This document shows positions 24,144 to 35,091 of a stretch of 64,000 nucleotides of DNA, piece by piece. The stretch covers positions 186,001 through 250,000 of the forward strand of contig AJFK01000165.1 in the NCBI GenBank assembly GCA_000467715.1. The letters run 5' to 3'. The notes under the pieces are model-generated. The model ran no database searches. It saw nothing but the letters and a program-made list of their open reading frames with translations, and had not been told where the DNA came from. The position numbers and the translations under genes are program-made. This stretch comes from Hysterium pulicare CBS 123377 (taxonomy: Eukaryota; Ascomycota; Dothideomycetes; Hysteriales; Hysteriaceae). How positions within the stretch are numbered: the first letter of the stretch is position 1; each line of letters begins with the position of its first letter.

Positions 24144-25823
24144 CTACGAAGCATTCCTACTCATATCATTCCTCACCCTATTATAATCCAGCAGCGCCTC
24201 AATCTGCCCCACAGCCGAGATGGCAATATCCCTATCCCAAAGCTTCCGTCTCGCAAAGTCCATAACGTCCTTTTCCGTGATGGCGCCAACGACGCGCTCG
24301 ACCTCCTCCGGGCCCAATCTCCTGCCCGTGGTGATGATCTGGCGACCGATGTCTTCGGCGACGGCGGTGGTGCCGTCGAGGGAGAGCAGGATGGAGGCTT
24401 TGAGTTGGGCTTTTGCGCGCTCGGTTTCGGCTTCGGTGACGTTGTAGGAGAGGCGGGACCATTCGCGGAGGGTGAAGTGGACGAGGTCGTCGACGCGCGT
24501 GATGTTGTCTGTTACGAGGTAGATACCCCAGAGACTATTCTTAACATTAGCACCTTCTTTGGATAGACTTGTGGAATTGGATTGGGAATGTGAGGACGGC
24601 GTACCCAGTGTCACTGTAACTCGTCGAGAAGCTCATGAAGCTATTGGCAAGGTTGTTCTGGTGTACGAACGTGCTGAGCTTGCTACCAAGATATGGCGAG
24701 CTACCCATAGCACGATCCCAGTTTCCAACGATGGCCTGAGTGACAAGAGCAGTGAAGTAGTCATCATCCTTCCAGCTCACACCCTCAACGGCAATGGCGA
24801 TGTTGGCAGTTGGCATAGTATCATCACGGATTCTAACCTCGGAGCCAACGAAATCAGGCTTCTCCTTTTGAGCAGCGGCAATAGCAGAAGCCTGGTAGTT
24901 TGGTGGCTCGGACGGCAAGCTGGCGAAGTACTTCTCCGCGAGCTCGACAAGCTGCTGGTGAGGAACGCCACCAGCTCCGACGAGGACCATGCGATCAGCA
25001 GTGTAGTTCGTCTTGATATAGCCCTCCAGATCACCTCTTGAAATGGACTGGATGTTCTCCTTGGGACCCAGAATCGTTCGGCCGAGCGGCTGGCCCTGGA
25101 AAGCGGTGGCGTGGAGATGGTCGAACACAACTTCCTCGAGCTGCTTGTCCACTTCTTCTTGTTCGCGGAGAATGACGTCTCGTTCACGGTCGATGGCTGA
25201 TTGTTCGAGTTTGGAGTTTTGCAGGATGTCGGACAGGATATCGACAGTGGCGGGGACGTCAGCGTTGAAGGATTTGGCGTAGTAGACTGTGTTTTCACGC
25301 TGTATTCGTAGTTAGAAAAGTCTCGGGTCTTGTCTTGAATGGAGTCCATACCGATGTGTAGGCGTTAAGATGACCTCCCATGTTTTCTATCTCGAGCTCT
25401 AGTTGCTGCTGAGTGCGCTTCTGGGTTCCCTATATCCCGGCTGTCTTAGTTCCCATCCCAAAAAAAGAAAGTTTGGGTAGTATCATACCTTGAAAGCAAG
25501 GTGCTCCAAGAAATGTGCGGTGCCATTGGTCTTGTCCGTCTCTGCGCGACTTCCAGCATCGATCCAAACACCGACGGTTGAAGTCTGGGCCCAAGGGGAG
25601 TGCTCGGTAGCAATCTATCGTTCAAATCAACCAATTGATGATCCGTAATATCATCCTAAGGCATACATACGGTGAAGCCATTGCTTAGGGTGGTAGACTC
25701 GGTTTTCGATCCATGGCTAACAGGCGTAGCAAGACCTCTGGTCAAGGGAGATTTCAGCGAGTTCAGGGCTGTGCGACTGCGAACGGCTTGCTGCAGGTTA
25801 AGAGCTAGCCGCCTGGAAGCCAT
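24144..25823 (-). CDS. MAS1: Mitochondrial processing peptidase beta subunit
   Basis: Catalytic subunit of the matrix peptidase that removes presequences; in some fungi it doubles as core protein 1 of complex III (family knowledge). Seen: five exons, 25823-25671, 25614-25489, 25429-25352, 25299-24605 and 24534-24144, encoding 480 residues. The first ~33 residues form a basic presequence ([17 protein letters not shown]). The zinc motif HFLEH is at His85-Glu88-His89 ([14 protein letters not shown]), and the third ligand is Glu165 in [10 protein letters not shown], 76 residues after His89 as in yeast. Also present are AYTSRENTVYY and the C-terminal LTDN-like [12 protein letters not shown] and [14 protein letters not shown] segments. 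All catalytic residues are present, so this is an active beta subunit rather than an alpha subunit or core 2. It is divergent from SDHD with 304 bp between start codons. Confidence 0.96.
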
Positions 25824-26127
25824 GGCAGCTTACAGACAGGAGAGAGAAAAAAGAGGAGGAGGGTGAGGCGATGGGAGGGCGATGAAGGTTGAGATGGTCA
25901 GTGGTTGGGCAGCTCTCACAAGGCGTGAGGTTCAGATTTGTCTTGACGGCATCTTCCGGAACCCGATGCTTGCTCTGACCAATGACAGGCCTCGCAAACT
26001 AATTCCTGGCCGGCGAGCACCTCGGGAGGAACATCAGAGCCGCATCACCACAGCGTTCTCTTCATACTACATCCACCACCTTCTTTCCCGCCACAACCAC
26101 CAGACAAGCAATCTTGTCGAGTTCGCA
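25824..26127. promoter_or_regulatory. Bidirectional promoter MPP-beta / SDHD with a CCAAT box
   Basis: Only 304 bp separate the two start codons. CCAAT occurs at 25979-25983 on the plus strand, 145 bp before the SDHD ATG and about 156 bp before the MPP-beta ATG. The fungal Hap2/3/5 complex activates respiratory genes through CCAAT (family knowledge); use of this site is inference. Confidence 0.6.
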
Positions 26128-26931
26128 ATGGCATCAATCATGCGTCCAAGCCTCCTCAGGCAAGCCTGCACCGCAGCACCCACCCGTCGCATAGCATCTT
26201 CCCTCTCCGGTTCTTCCCTCGCGCATATCTCGCCATTGAGCCGACGACCTCTTCAATCTGCTTTCGTTCGCGAACCCTTATCTAAAGCCTCAATCGCGGC
26301 ATTCCACGCTACGAGCCGACAATTGATTCTTCCACCGCTACCGCAGAAGATTCAAGGAACGTTGAATGACCCCGCACCAGTACCTGATCCATCGCCGTCA
26401 CATGGCAGCTATCACTGGTCTTTTGAGAGGTTAGATTGATTCAATTCCATATCCTGGTTCATGAAATAGACAAATACGTTGTCCTGTTCTGAATCATCGG
26501 ACTAGACAATATTTCGTCCTTCGGCAATAGAACAACAAACCCCCAAGAACCCAAAGCTAACCTGAAAACCCCAGACTCGTCTCCGCCGGCCTCATCCCCC
26601 TAACAATCGCCCCCTTCGCCGCCGGCTCTCTAAACCCCCTCATGGATGCCACATTCTGCGCTCTCCTAGTCATCCACTCGCACATAGGTTTCGAGTACAT
26701 CTTCCCTCCCATCCCCCTACCTACCACCTCCTCCCCCCATAATATAAAACTAACCTCGACAACAGATCCTGCATCATCGACTACTTCCCCAAATACCGCG
26801 TTCCCAAGACCTACGCCGCCTGCTACTGGGCCCTCCGCATCAGCACCGTCCTGCTCGCTGTCGCGCTCTACCAATTCGAAACGAATGACGTGGGTGTAAC
26901 GGAGGCTGTGAAGAGGATTTGGCATGCTTAG
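26128..26931 (+). CDS. SDHD: Succinate dehydrogenase cytochrome b small subunit (SdhD)
   Basis: Membrane anchor of complex II that helps bind heme b and ubiquinone, and a target of SDHI fungicides (family knowledge). Seen: three exons, 26128-26429, 26575-26694 and 26766-26931, giving 195 residues. The N-terminus (MASIMRPSLLRQACTAAPTR) is a presequence. After SHGSYHWSFERLVSAGLIPL come three hydrophobic helices. Helix II holds MDATFCALLVIHSHIGFESC: Asp125 and His135 fall where SDHI-resistance changes are known in Alternaria and Botrytis, and His137 is the nearby conserved histidine. Asp146-Tyr147 in CIIDYFPKYRVPK matches the quinone-site Asp-Tyr pair. Residues appear wild type. Introns are 145 nt (donor GTTAGA) and 71 nt with a CTAAC branch site. 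Confidence 0.95.
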
Positions 26932-28079
26932 ATCTCGGGAAGGAGTTTTCGATGTGTATTTTGAGACTTAGGTTTTGAGAGGTTGTACTACAGTTTTTGT
27001 ACGTAGAAAGGAATGAGAATTCTTGGTCTGAATGCTTCGAGGGTTCGAAACTAATATGTATATGTGTTGAATGAGAATCGCTATGTTGCGCATTGGATCT
27101 AGTGATTCATGGTTATGTAGCCTTAACTCTTTTCCAAGCTATGAAATATAAGAGAATCGCACTATGCTATTTACTTATATCGGCTTCGCACAACGAACCT
27201 CACTTTAAAGTCTTTCACAAAAGTCCGAATCAACGATGCATGCACACGCTTGGTTCTAATTCATCTATCTACTTATGTTCTAAAAGCCAGGATCTGTTCT
27301 ACTTGGTAGATACAGAAAGGTTAAGTGTCTTTCCCGCATACTATAAAGGAGAGAGATACCAATGCTTACTTCAAGACTTTGCCCAAGCCTACATACTCCA
27401 TCTCCACTCCTTCACATAGCCAACCCGGCCTCAGCGAACCGCCTTTGAAGCCATGAACAACCCAAACCCTAGCTGAACCATACCTCATAGAACACATGTG
27501 AAAATGCGTACCATAGAAAGAGGATTAAATCTCTAAGGTAGGAATTCATTCACTGATTTCGAAGTATCCATTCCTAGTGCAAGGTTCATTATATGCAGAA
27601 TATGTTCTTCTATTACTTCCCCCCAAACTATATATTACAAATACTTTATATATCCAAAACAATCATACCAAGAAAAAACTTGTCATCGCTTCGTTTCTAG
27701 CCAAAAGAAACCCCAAAATCTTCCGCGTTTATGTGTACTAGGGATATCTATCTAAATCCAAATGAATGCACGATTAAATGAATAATATATAGCCGAGTCG
27801 AACCGGGGGTATTTTAAAAATGTCGTGAGAGGCGCTTCGTGTGTGTGCCTCCGATGCCGATACAAATGCCAAAATGAAAGACGCGGAAATGCAGAAGGAC
27901 AGGTTCGTGTACGTTAGGGGAGGAAATAGGGGTTTGAAGGAGTGAGGTGTTGATAGGAGAGTTTTGGAAAAAGGTAGGCCTGTCCTACTAGCTCCGAAGA
28001 CATGGTACGTGTACGTGAAGAGACGTTTTTTAAGGAAAGTGGGTGACAAAGGAGAAGAGATAGTACATATAGCGCTACT
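26932..28079. other. Convergent 3' region, A/T-rich
   Basis: About 1.15 kb between the stops of SDHD and the ankyrin gene. The sequence is A/T-rich, especially 27560-27800, with poly-A-like and ATATAT strings typical of 3' UTRs and spacers. A 108-codon plus frame at 27093-27419 has no recognisable domain. Confidence 0.4.
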
Positions 28080-31000
28080 TCATAGCTGTCCTATGAGCTT
28101 TGACATCGCTAGCCAATCGCTGAAATCGTCACCGGTATTATGACTCGGCTTTGCGGTCGGGGAAGTAGGGCTGATAGGCCCAGGAGTGGTTGTTTTAGGT
28201 GGCACTTGCGGTTTGTAGTTGGCATCGTTCATCGACAGCGGCAGAGAAGACGTCTGTTTGACTGGGGAAGATGGCTTAGGGGGAACTTGAGGTTGAGAAT
28301 TCGCCATCACGCTCGTCACGAGAGCGGTCGTGGACTTGCTGGGAGCGGCGGATTTGGAGGCGGATTTGGATTTAGAAGCATTGCTGCCGAGGAGATTGGG
28401 AGTGGAGGAGTTTTTCTTCGCGAAGGGGTTGGATTTAGAGAGGATCTGGAAGGAGAAGCCGCTATCGACGCGTGGAGCCTTCGTGGCCTTTGTATCTTGC
28501 TTTTGTTTGTGGGACTCCGACGTCTTGGATCGGGTTTGCGTTTGTAGGGGCGCTGGTCCTGGTCTTTCTTTGACTTTGTCTACCTTTGACTCTTTCTTGG
28601 CTTTCTCTTCCTTCGGCTCCTTCTTGGCTTTCTCTTCCTTCTTCTCTTTCTTGGGTTTTTCTTCCTTCTTCTCCTTCTTGGGTGGGGTTGGCGGGGAAGG
28701 AGTTCTTTCGATGGGATGCCTCGCCTTCTCCAACTCCTTGATTCTAGTCTCCTTTTCAAGACTCTCCCTTTCTTTCTCCAACTGCTTTTCCCTGACTCGC
28801 TTGATCTCTTGTTCATGCTGTTTCTCCTTGCCCTCCTTCTTTTCTGCAAGAGCAAGTATCTTGAGGAGTGTTTTCGCTTCTGGCGATTCCTCTTTGACAA
28901 CCTTAGCAGGTGTCAAGCCGGCTTTGTTCCGCATAGAAGCCTTCAAACCAGCTTTCAAAAGTGTGGACATAATCATTGCATTGCCAGCGGCGGCGGCAGC
29001 GTGCAGGCATGTATCGCCCTCGTGGTTCCGCAAAGAAATGTCGGCTTTTCGTCCGATGAGCAATTCGACGATTTGCAAGAACCCATTCGAAGCTGCGATG
29101 AAAAGAGGCGTTTGAGCTTTCGAATCGGCCGAGTTGATATCGGCGCCATGCCTCAATAGGAGCTGCATGATGTCTACACGGTCGATCTTAACAGCCGCAT
29201 GAAGTGGCGATCTCCCTTCGTGTAGAGGTGATTTGGCGTTCGGATTCGCACCTTTGTTGAGAAGGAGCTGTGTTAAGTTGAGGCCGAGGTTGAGTTCAAT
29301 GAGGAAGACTAAAGGATGTGCATCAAGAGTTTTTGGAAGGCCCACGAGTGAAGTCTTGTTCGGGTCTGCTCCGGCATCCATGAGCATATTCAAAACTTCG
29401 TTAAGATAATCGGAAGGTCCGTGTAGTCCATATTGGTTCAACGTAACCCCCAAGAGTGTCTCATTGCCCGGGAGTGAGTTGATGTTGAGGCCCATCCAGA
29501 GGAGCTGCTCCAGGTCGCTCACACTGAGTACTGTGGACATCTCGGATTTCGTCAACATTCTCGCTCTCCTCCTCCATTCGTGCGTTGCCATGATTGCAAG
29601 CACCTTTTTCTGATCCGGGTCAGACGGTTGAAGTGGTCCTTTGGAGCTCCAATCCTGTAGGTTCATCATCGCACCGTGCTTCAATAGGAGTGCGACGAAT
29701 TGATGTTTACCCATGGTCGCGGCGTAGTGTAGCGCACTGCGTCGGCCATGGTCCTCGTGATCCACGCAATTTTCTCTTCCTGGACGTGGACCTTTCTCGT
29801 GTAATAGGACTTCGATGACAGCTTGGCCTTTACCATCCAAAGTCTTGACAGCTTGAATGAGCGGGGTGGCGCCCGACCGATCTCTCATAGTCCTGCTGAC
29901 GCCACGCTCACAAAAGAGCCTCGCTGCAGATGCTACATCTGTCCACGTCAAAGATGGATCCGGGGAACTCATCGCGATGTAGTGCAATGCAGTTTTGCCA
30001 GTGTTGTCCCATAGATTTATTCCAGGTTGATTGGCCAGTATGCTCACTATCTGCCAACGACGTTTCTGTGCGGCCAGTAGTAGGGGGTGAGAACCAGTAG
30101 AGTCAATGAGAGAGCAATCAGCTTTGTACTTGATCAGGGTCTTGACAGCTCTGACCAATCCATTCTCGGCCGCGAGGTGTAAAGCGGTCTTTTTATCTTT
30201 ATCCCGAAGCCTCAGGTTGGAGATTTTCACGAGCGACTCTATGTCTGGTTGAGAAGCCGACGCCATACTGGTAGAGACGGCAAGAAAAAGGGGAGTGAGT
30301 CCGTCACTGTTCAGTAGATTCGGGTTGGCTCTGAATCTCAGAAGCGTATCCACACAAGACTTGCTATTGATCGCGAGATGCAACGCCGTGCAACCCTTGT
30401 TGTCCGTTTCGTTTACTCGAACGCCACGCTCAATAAGGATTGGTACCAGTTTTGCGAGGTGGTATTCTTGCTTCACAGCGTGGTGTAGGAGTGTTCTTCC
30501 ATCTGAGTCTTTGACCAGAGGGTCCGCACCTTGTAGCAGCAACGATTCGCACATCCCGTATATGACCTCCTTGTCATGAACACGTGGACTTGCTAGAGCG
30601 ACTTGTACTAACGTAGACCCGTCACTCTTTCTGACCGAAGCATCAGCTCCATGTTTGATGAGTAAGCGGACCACCTGGGCATTGCAGCCGTCCATGGCTG
30701 CAACGAGTGGGAGCAATCCCTTCGCCGTGGGCCTGTTCGGGTCTGATCCCTTTTCGAGGAACATCTCAACCAGACTGACATCATCCCTCTTGATGGCTTC
30801 CACGAGTACTGTTGAGTTTGGGTCGCAGCCAGCCTCGAAGACGTCCGCAATCAACTCATTGTTCAAGGAGAATCGATTTTGCGATTTCTCAACATAACGC
30901 AAAAGCATCTCTTTCTCTTTTGCCAGCTTCCGGGTTCCACGAGCAGCGCCGATGATGGCAACGGCGACCGGTATGTGGTGTTTTTGGAAGGCGAGCTCGG

Positions 31001-31631
31001 CTGGACTACACAGGTCTCGGTTGAGAGCTTCATAGTTCGCCCCGTGCTTAAGTAAGTTGACCACAACTGAGAGGCCACCAACTTTCGCAGCGTAATGCAA
31101 GGGTGTTTCCAGAGACTTGGTGGTTTTGGCTTCCAGGTTCGGACTGTAGGAAAGGAGTACATCCAAGATATCCGTACGGCCATTCTTGATAGCAATATGT
31201 ATTGGAGTCTCGCCGGTTGCTTGAACGGCGACCTGTATATCGGCTCCAGCTTCACAGAGTAGTTGTACGATGGCGATATGTCCGGCAGTAGTTGCGGTGC
31301 ACAGTGGACTTTCGTTGGAATCCGGTATGCCATCAACAGGTTGGCCCGACTTGAGGAAATGCTTCAACGCGGCTTCACGGCCGCTAAAGGCAGCATACTG
31401 AAGAGGGCTCCACTTGCCGGCGGGCTCATTCAGGTCGAGTTGGGAGGTTGAACGCTTGGGTCTTCCGAATTCACACTTGATGACTTCGACAAATGTGTGC
31501 ATCCTCGAGGGTCTCTTGCTTAAAACGACAGTGTTCCCGGCACTTAATTCGGCGTCCCAGAGGCTGACCTGTTGAACGAATGAGGTCTCCTTCGGATTAT
31601 TACAGTCAAAGGGTATAGAATGGCGCTTCAT
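28080..31631 (-). CDS. Giant ankyrin-repeat protein with charged C-terminal tail, 1183 aa
   Basis: Single uninterrupted frame with ATG at 31631. The first ~70 residues are non-repetitive. Ankyrin repeats then run from about residue 72 to about 930, recognisable by recurrent TPLHxAAxxG and VxxLLxxGADxN cores, for example ETPLHYAAKVGGLSVVVNLL, TALHLAAENGLVRAVKTLIK and SPLHAAVKIDRVDIMQLLLR; I count around twenty, some degenerate. Between about 655 and 745 the array is broken by a segment without clear repeats. After about 935 comes a Lys/Glu coiled-coil-like region with tandem KKEKKEEKPKK/KKEPKEEKAKK units, then a Ser/Pro/Lys-rich tail ending DDFSDWLAMSKLIGQL. No membrane segment, NACHT or kinase domain is visible, so it may be a scaffold; function and partners are unknown. 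Confidence 0.85.
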   Translation of the reverse strand: MKRHSIPFDCNNPKETSFVQQVSLWDAELSAGNTVVLSKRPSRMHTFVEVIKCEFGRPKRSTSQLDLNEPAGKWSPLQYAAFSGREAALKHFLKSGQPVDGIPDSNESPLCTATTAGHIAIVQLLCEAGADIQVAVQATGETPIHIAIKNGRTDILDVLLSYSPNLEAKTTKSLETPLHYAAKVGGLSVVVNLLKHGANYEALNRDLCSPAELAFQKHHIPVAVAIIGAARGTRKLAKEKEMLLRYVEKSQNRFSLNNELIADVFEAGCDPNSTVLVEAIKRDDVSLVEMFLEKGSDPNRPTAKGLLPLVAAMDGCNAQVVRLLIKHGADASVRKSDGSTLVQVALASPRVHDKEVIYGMCESLLLQGADPLVKDSDGRTLLHHAVKQEYHLAKLVPILIERGVRVNETDNKGCTALHLAINSKSCVDTLLRFRANPNLLNSDGLTPLFLAVSTSMASASQPDIESLVKISNLRLRDKDKKTALHLAAENGLVRAVKTLIKYKADCSLIDSTGSHPLLLAAQKRRWQIVSILANQPGINLWDNTGKTALHYIAMSSPDPSLTWTDVASAARLFCERGVSRTMRDRSGATPLIQAVKTLDGKGQAVIEVLLHEKGPRPGRENCVDHEDHGRRSALHYAATMGKHQFVALLLKHGAMMNLQDWSSKGPLQPSDPDQKKVLAIMATHEWRRRARMLTKSEMSTVLSVSDLEQLLWMGLNINSLPGNETLLGVTLNQYGLHGPSDYLNEVLNMLMDAGADPNKTSLVGLPKTLDAHPLVFLIELNLGLNLTQLLLNKGANPNAKSPLHEGRSPLHAAVKIDRVDIMQLLLRHGADINSADSKAQTPLFIAASNGFLQIVELLIGRKADISLRNHEGDTCLHAAAAAGNAMIMSTLLKAGLKASMRNKAGLTPAKVVKEESPEAKTLLKILALAEKKEGKEKQHEQEIKRVREKQLEKERESLEKETRIKELEKARHPIERTPSPPTPPKKEKKEEKPKKEKKEEKAKKEPKEEKAKKESKVDKVKERPGPAPLQTQTRSKTSESHKQKQDTKATKAPRVDSGFSFQILSKSNPFAKKNSSTPNLLGSNASKSKSASKSAAPSKSTTALVTSVMANSQPQVPPKPSSPVKQTSSLPLSMNDANYKPQVPPKTTTPGPISPTSPTAKPSHNTGDDFSDWLAMSKLIGQL

Positions 31632-32572
31632 AGGGATCCATGCAAAACGAGAGACGAAACGAGAGACGATGTTGAGTAGTAAGCTATAAGTGAAGGTGAT
31701 ATTGATTCAGAGCATGAGACATTAAATGAACAGAAGAGAAAAAGGGAGCAGAGAACCTAATGCAGGAGTGCAAAGAACCAAGGTACGAAGTTGACCCTTG
31801 CAAATGAAGTGATGAGACTATTGCCATTCGAGCGGTAGCTGCCGCCGGTCAATGGGAACTTGGGATTGACGATTGATTGCCTTGCGGCGAGCGTTCGTGA
31901 TAGCGCCACGCTATTGGGGGCTGAGAGAGGCAATGGCAAGACCACGATACACTGACTCTCGCAGCAGCCACTGTCGATGATACGCCCGGTGTCAACATGT
32001 TTGGCATAATGCTACCGTGCTGGCGTGGCGACCGCTTACGGGTCGCCAGCTGTCACTGTGGCAGCCGCAGTTCGGGAGTACGGGGAACGTTACTCTCCAT
32101 ATGGCGAACAAGAATTAGCAGAAGCTCGTCAGAAGATTGGAAGTTGGACGTGTGCAAGTGGAGGAGGCAATTTCGTTCTTTGGCGCCCTCGGTCCGTGCC
32201 ATAAGGCTGAGCTCGTGAGTGGTGCGAAACGCGAGAAACAAAGGGCCCCATGCCATTTCACGTAGAGCAGCACCAGGGGGGGCAAACCCGCTTTCTATTA
32301 AAAGGACCATTGTAGCTAGCACACCCAATTAACCATCTCGGTCAAATTTCACTGCGCTCCCAAGAGGAAAAGCGCGCCATGATCCTCTCCCGCTTCCGGA
32401 CTCCGTATTGCCTCTTTCTCCTGCCCACTGACTCGATGTGCCGACGCCACCATCCTTCTCCCTCTATTCAGGCGAACCTCCAAAACATCCTATCCATCTG
32501 CATCGTATGATTGATCCGTGCTGTACATGTTTGAAACACTGAACCGCGGATCCTGCGGTCCCGAGCCTGGGC
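31632..32572. other. Intergenic: ankyrin gene promoter and MFS 3' region
   Basis: About 940 bp. It contains the ankyrin gene promoter at the left and 3' UTR of the MFS gene at the right. Short antisense frames only; no recognisable element. Confidence 0.4.
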
Positions 32573-34150
32573 CTAGTACATCACGCCCAATTTCCATCCA
32601 ACTTTGCAGGCTCTTGCCCCAATGAAGGAGGCGAGAGCGAAGACATAGCAAAGTATAGTCCAAACGACCACGCCCCAGAATCGCCCACCCGCAGCCGTCA
32701 ACAGCGTTCCTGCAATGGGAATGCCAGTCAACGTGCCAAAGCTCACAATCGTATAGCAAGTGGCATAGTATCGCCCATATTCACTCGTTTCACACAACTG
32801 ACCGACGCAGACAGGAGTGAGCGAGATGTTCGATCCAGATGCGAATCCGAAAATCAGTGTGAAGACGATGGTAAGCGCCTTGATCGTGGTGGCTTCAACC
32901 GGAGTAGTAGGGTGAAGGATTGACGCGGGAAGCCAAAGTGTAGTCGTCGTAGCTGTGCACAAAGCAAGCGCTGCAATCATGCTGTTGAATCTACCAAGCT
33001 TGTCGGCGATGTAACCGGGTGCCCATCTTCCAATACAGGAACCAGCGTTCATGATAGCGACGAGCTGGTAGGAGAACGTCGCATCAATTGCACCCGTAGA
33101 CAGAGCGAAGGAAGTCAGGTACGTGATTGGAACGAACAACCCCCATTCCATAAAGAAGACTCCAGCAGTTGACAAAGTGAAGCTCAGATTCCGGAAAATG
33201 CGGATATCAGGCATCACCGACTGCCCTGGCTTTGGAGGCAATCGTGAACGGATCAGGAGCTGTGCGACAATGCACAGAAAGATGAAGATGAACCCCATGA
33301 TCCTCGTTGCCCACTCGAATCCCAATCGTGGGATAAGACGCTGCAGCATCAATGGGAAGATGATGCCGCCCAGCGAACCACCTGCCGCAGCGATACCCGT
33401 GGCATTTCCTCTCTTGACGAGGAAGAAATGCCCGATGGCAGAAACGGCCGGCGTGAAGATAAGAGACGTACCCAGGCCACCAAGGACACCGAATACAATC
33501 ATAAAATGCCAGTACTCTGATGGATGATTAGGATGTGGGCTTCGATTCAAGCGGGGAGAACACTTACGGCTACAGAGTCCAAGTAGTAGCAGGCTGGCGC
33601 AAATGAAGATGCTTCCAGCAAGTATCAGCATCCGGGGTCCTTTGGCGTCGAAGACCGGCCCGATTTGGATGCCGCAAAAGAAGGATAGAAAGACGTAAAC
33701 GCTGAAGATCCATCCAATGGTGCTCTGGTTATACTCTTTCAATTGGTTCTCGCTGAGGTATGCCTGGAAGACCCCAACGGTGTTCCTAAATAACAGTTAG
33801 CATGTAGTTTCTCACGAATGAATGGAAATATCGTACATCATGCCGAACGCAGCGGTCATGCCACTGAACGAGCCCAAAACTACAAGCCATCCTTGCAGTC
33901 CTCCTTCGGGGTACGCTCCTTCCTTTGGACGTGTAATGGTTGATCCTGCATCATTCTGTCCTTCACCTGTACCCGACTTTTCCAGGTACCCTTCTTCGAG
34001 AGCCCGGGGTGGCACGCATTCTTCAGTGCTAGAGAAGGTGTCTTCGCGTTGCGGGATAGCAAACTCAACCGAGATAATAGTATTCGCCCTCGACAAATGA
34101 GGTCTTTCTTTGATGTGTCCTGGCTTGCTGCCGTTGGTCGTCTGTGTCAT
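32573..34150 (-). CDS. MFS transporter, monocarboxylate permease-like (SLC16/MCH family)
   Basis: Plasma-membrane or vacuolar carrier of the MCT family; fungal members include Mch-type and riboflavin (Mch5) permeases, so the substrate cannot be assigned. Seen: three exons, 34150-33837, 33785-33568 and 33516-32573, giving 491 residues. The N-terminal ~80 residues are hydrophilic. The family signature [18 protein letters not shown] starts helix 1. Helix 2 carries [18 protein letters not shown], followed by [17 protein letters not shown], an MFS loop 2-3 A-motif relative. Later come [20 protein letters not shown], the [19 protein letters not shown] helix-5 motif, a central loop (RLPPKPGQ), and [16 protein letters not shown]. 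Twelve hydrophobic segments can be counted. I chose ATG 34150; the frame upstream to 34195 has only a TTG. Both introns are 51 nt. Confidence 0.9.
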
Positions 34151-35091
34151 TCGCTGGTGGAAAAATGTATCTCGGTGCGATTTCTCTGATAACAAAAATA
34201 GTCTTGAAATTTCTTGAAAAGATAAGTTGATTCGTTCTTTCTCTCCCTCTCCCCGTGCGCGCTTTCTTTCTTATCTGCAATTATCCCATAAGTCTATGAG
34301 TCAATTTCTATGCAGAAGAAAGAAATAGTTGTGTGGGTTGCGGCGGGGTACATATACTCTACGCCCCAGAAAGGCTTTCCCGTGTACAATTTCCTCTTTG
34401 GGTTTGGTGAGGACTCGATTCGTCACGACGGTGCGAAAATTGCAACGCCGTGAGTGCCGAGTGCCGTTTGTCGGCCACTACCGACGGTCAATGCCTGCCG
34501 CCGTTTACGTACTTTTAACTTTCCGAGCACTTTGGGAGAAAGTTCCGATACAATTCGCTGCTTGCCGTAGAGGTTTTGGAAGAACGTGATGGGAAAACTC
34601 GATTTCAAGTGGCTATGCAATGTTCGAATCGCGAATCGAATGGGCGCGAAGGTTAAGCATTTGATGTGACGTAGGTAGAAAGTTTCTTCACGTCAAGCAC
34701 ATGGTTTTGATGAAACCTTTTCTTTTGGCCTTGCTAGAGCTAGTGGATCATTGCGTTGACAGAAAATTGCACTCTGGAAAACTTCAAGCAAGACAACTTC
34801 CCGTCTTCGTCTTGTCGATTCATTTTCTGGGGGTCCGAGGATGGAACAATGATGGGATTCCGTGGGATGTAGTCACGATTGGAGTGGAAAGTTGGATCTA
34901 TCCATAGAACTTCGTAGTATAAATGCGTCGCTTGAAGTGGAATTTATGAACTTATCATATATGGGACCAAAATCTCAAAGAATCTATGGATTACATTGGA
35001 TCAGATGTAATGTACTAACAACGCCATACTGGTGGGTATCCTACAACTTATCGATCTATATGCCAATGGAGGGACCAAGCCTTCCGAGCCT
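34151..35091. other. Intergenic: MFS promoter and 3' region of the glycosyltransferase gene
   Basis: About 940 bp. It holds the MFS gene 5' region on the left and the 3' UTR of the glycosyltransferase-UIM gene on the right. Only short frames are present, and I see no named element. Confidence 0.4.

Noticed and set aside
28330-29115. Plus-strand 261-codon frame opposite the ankyrin gene
   Set aside because: Low-complexity Leu/Phe/Ser run that mirrors the Lys/Glu tail of the ankyrin gene on the other strand.
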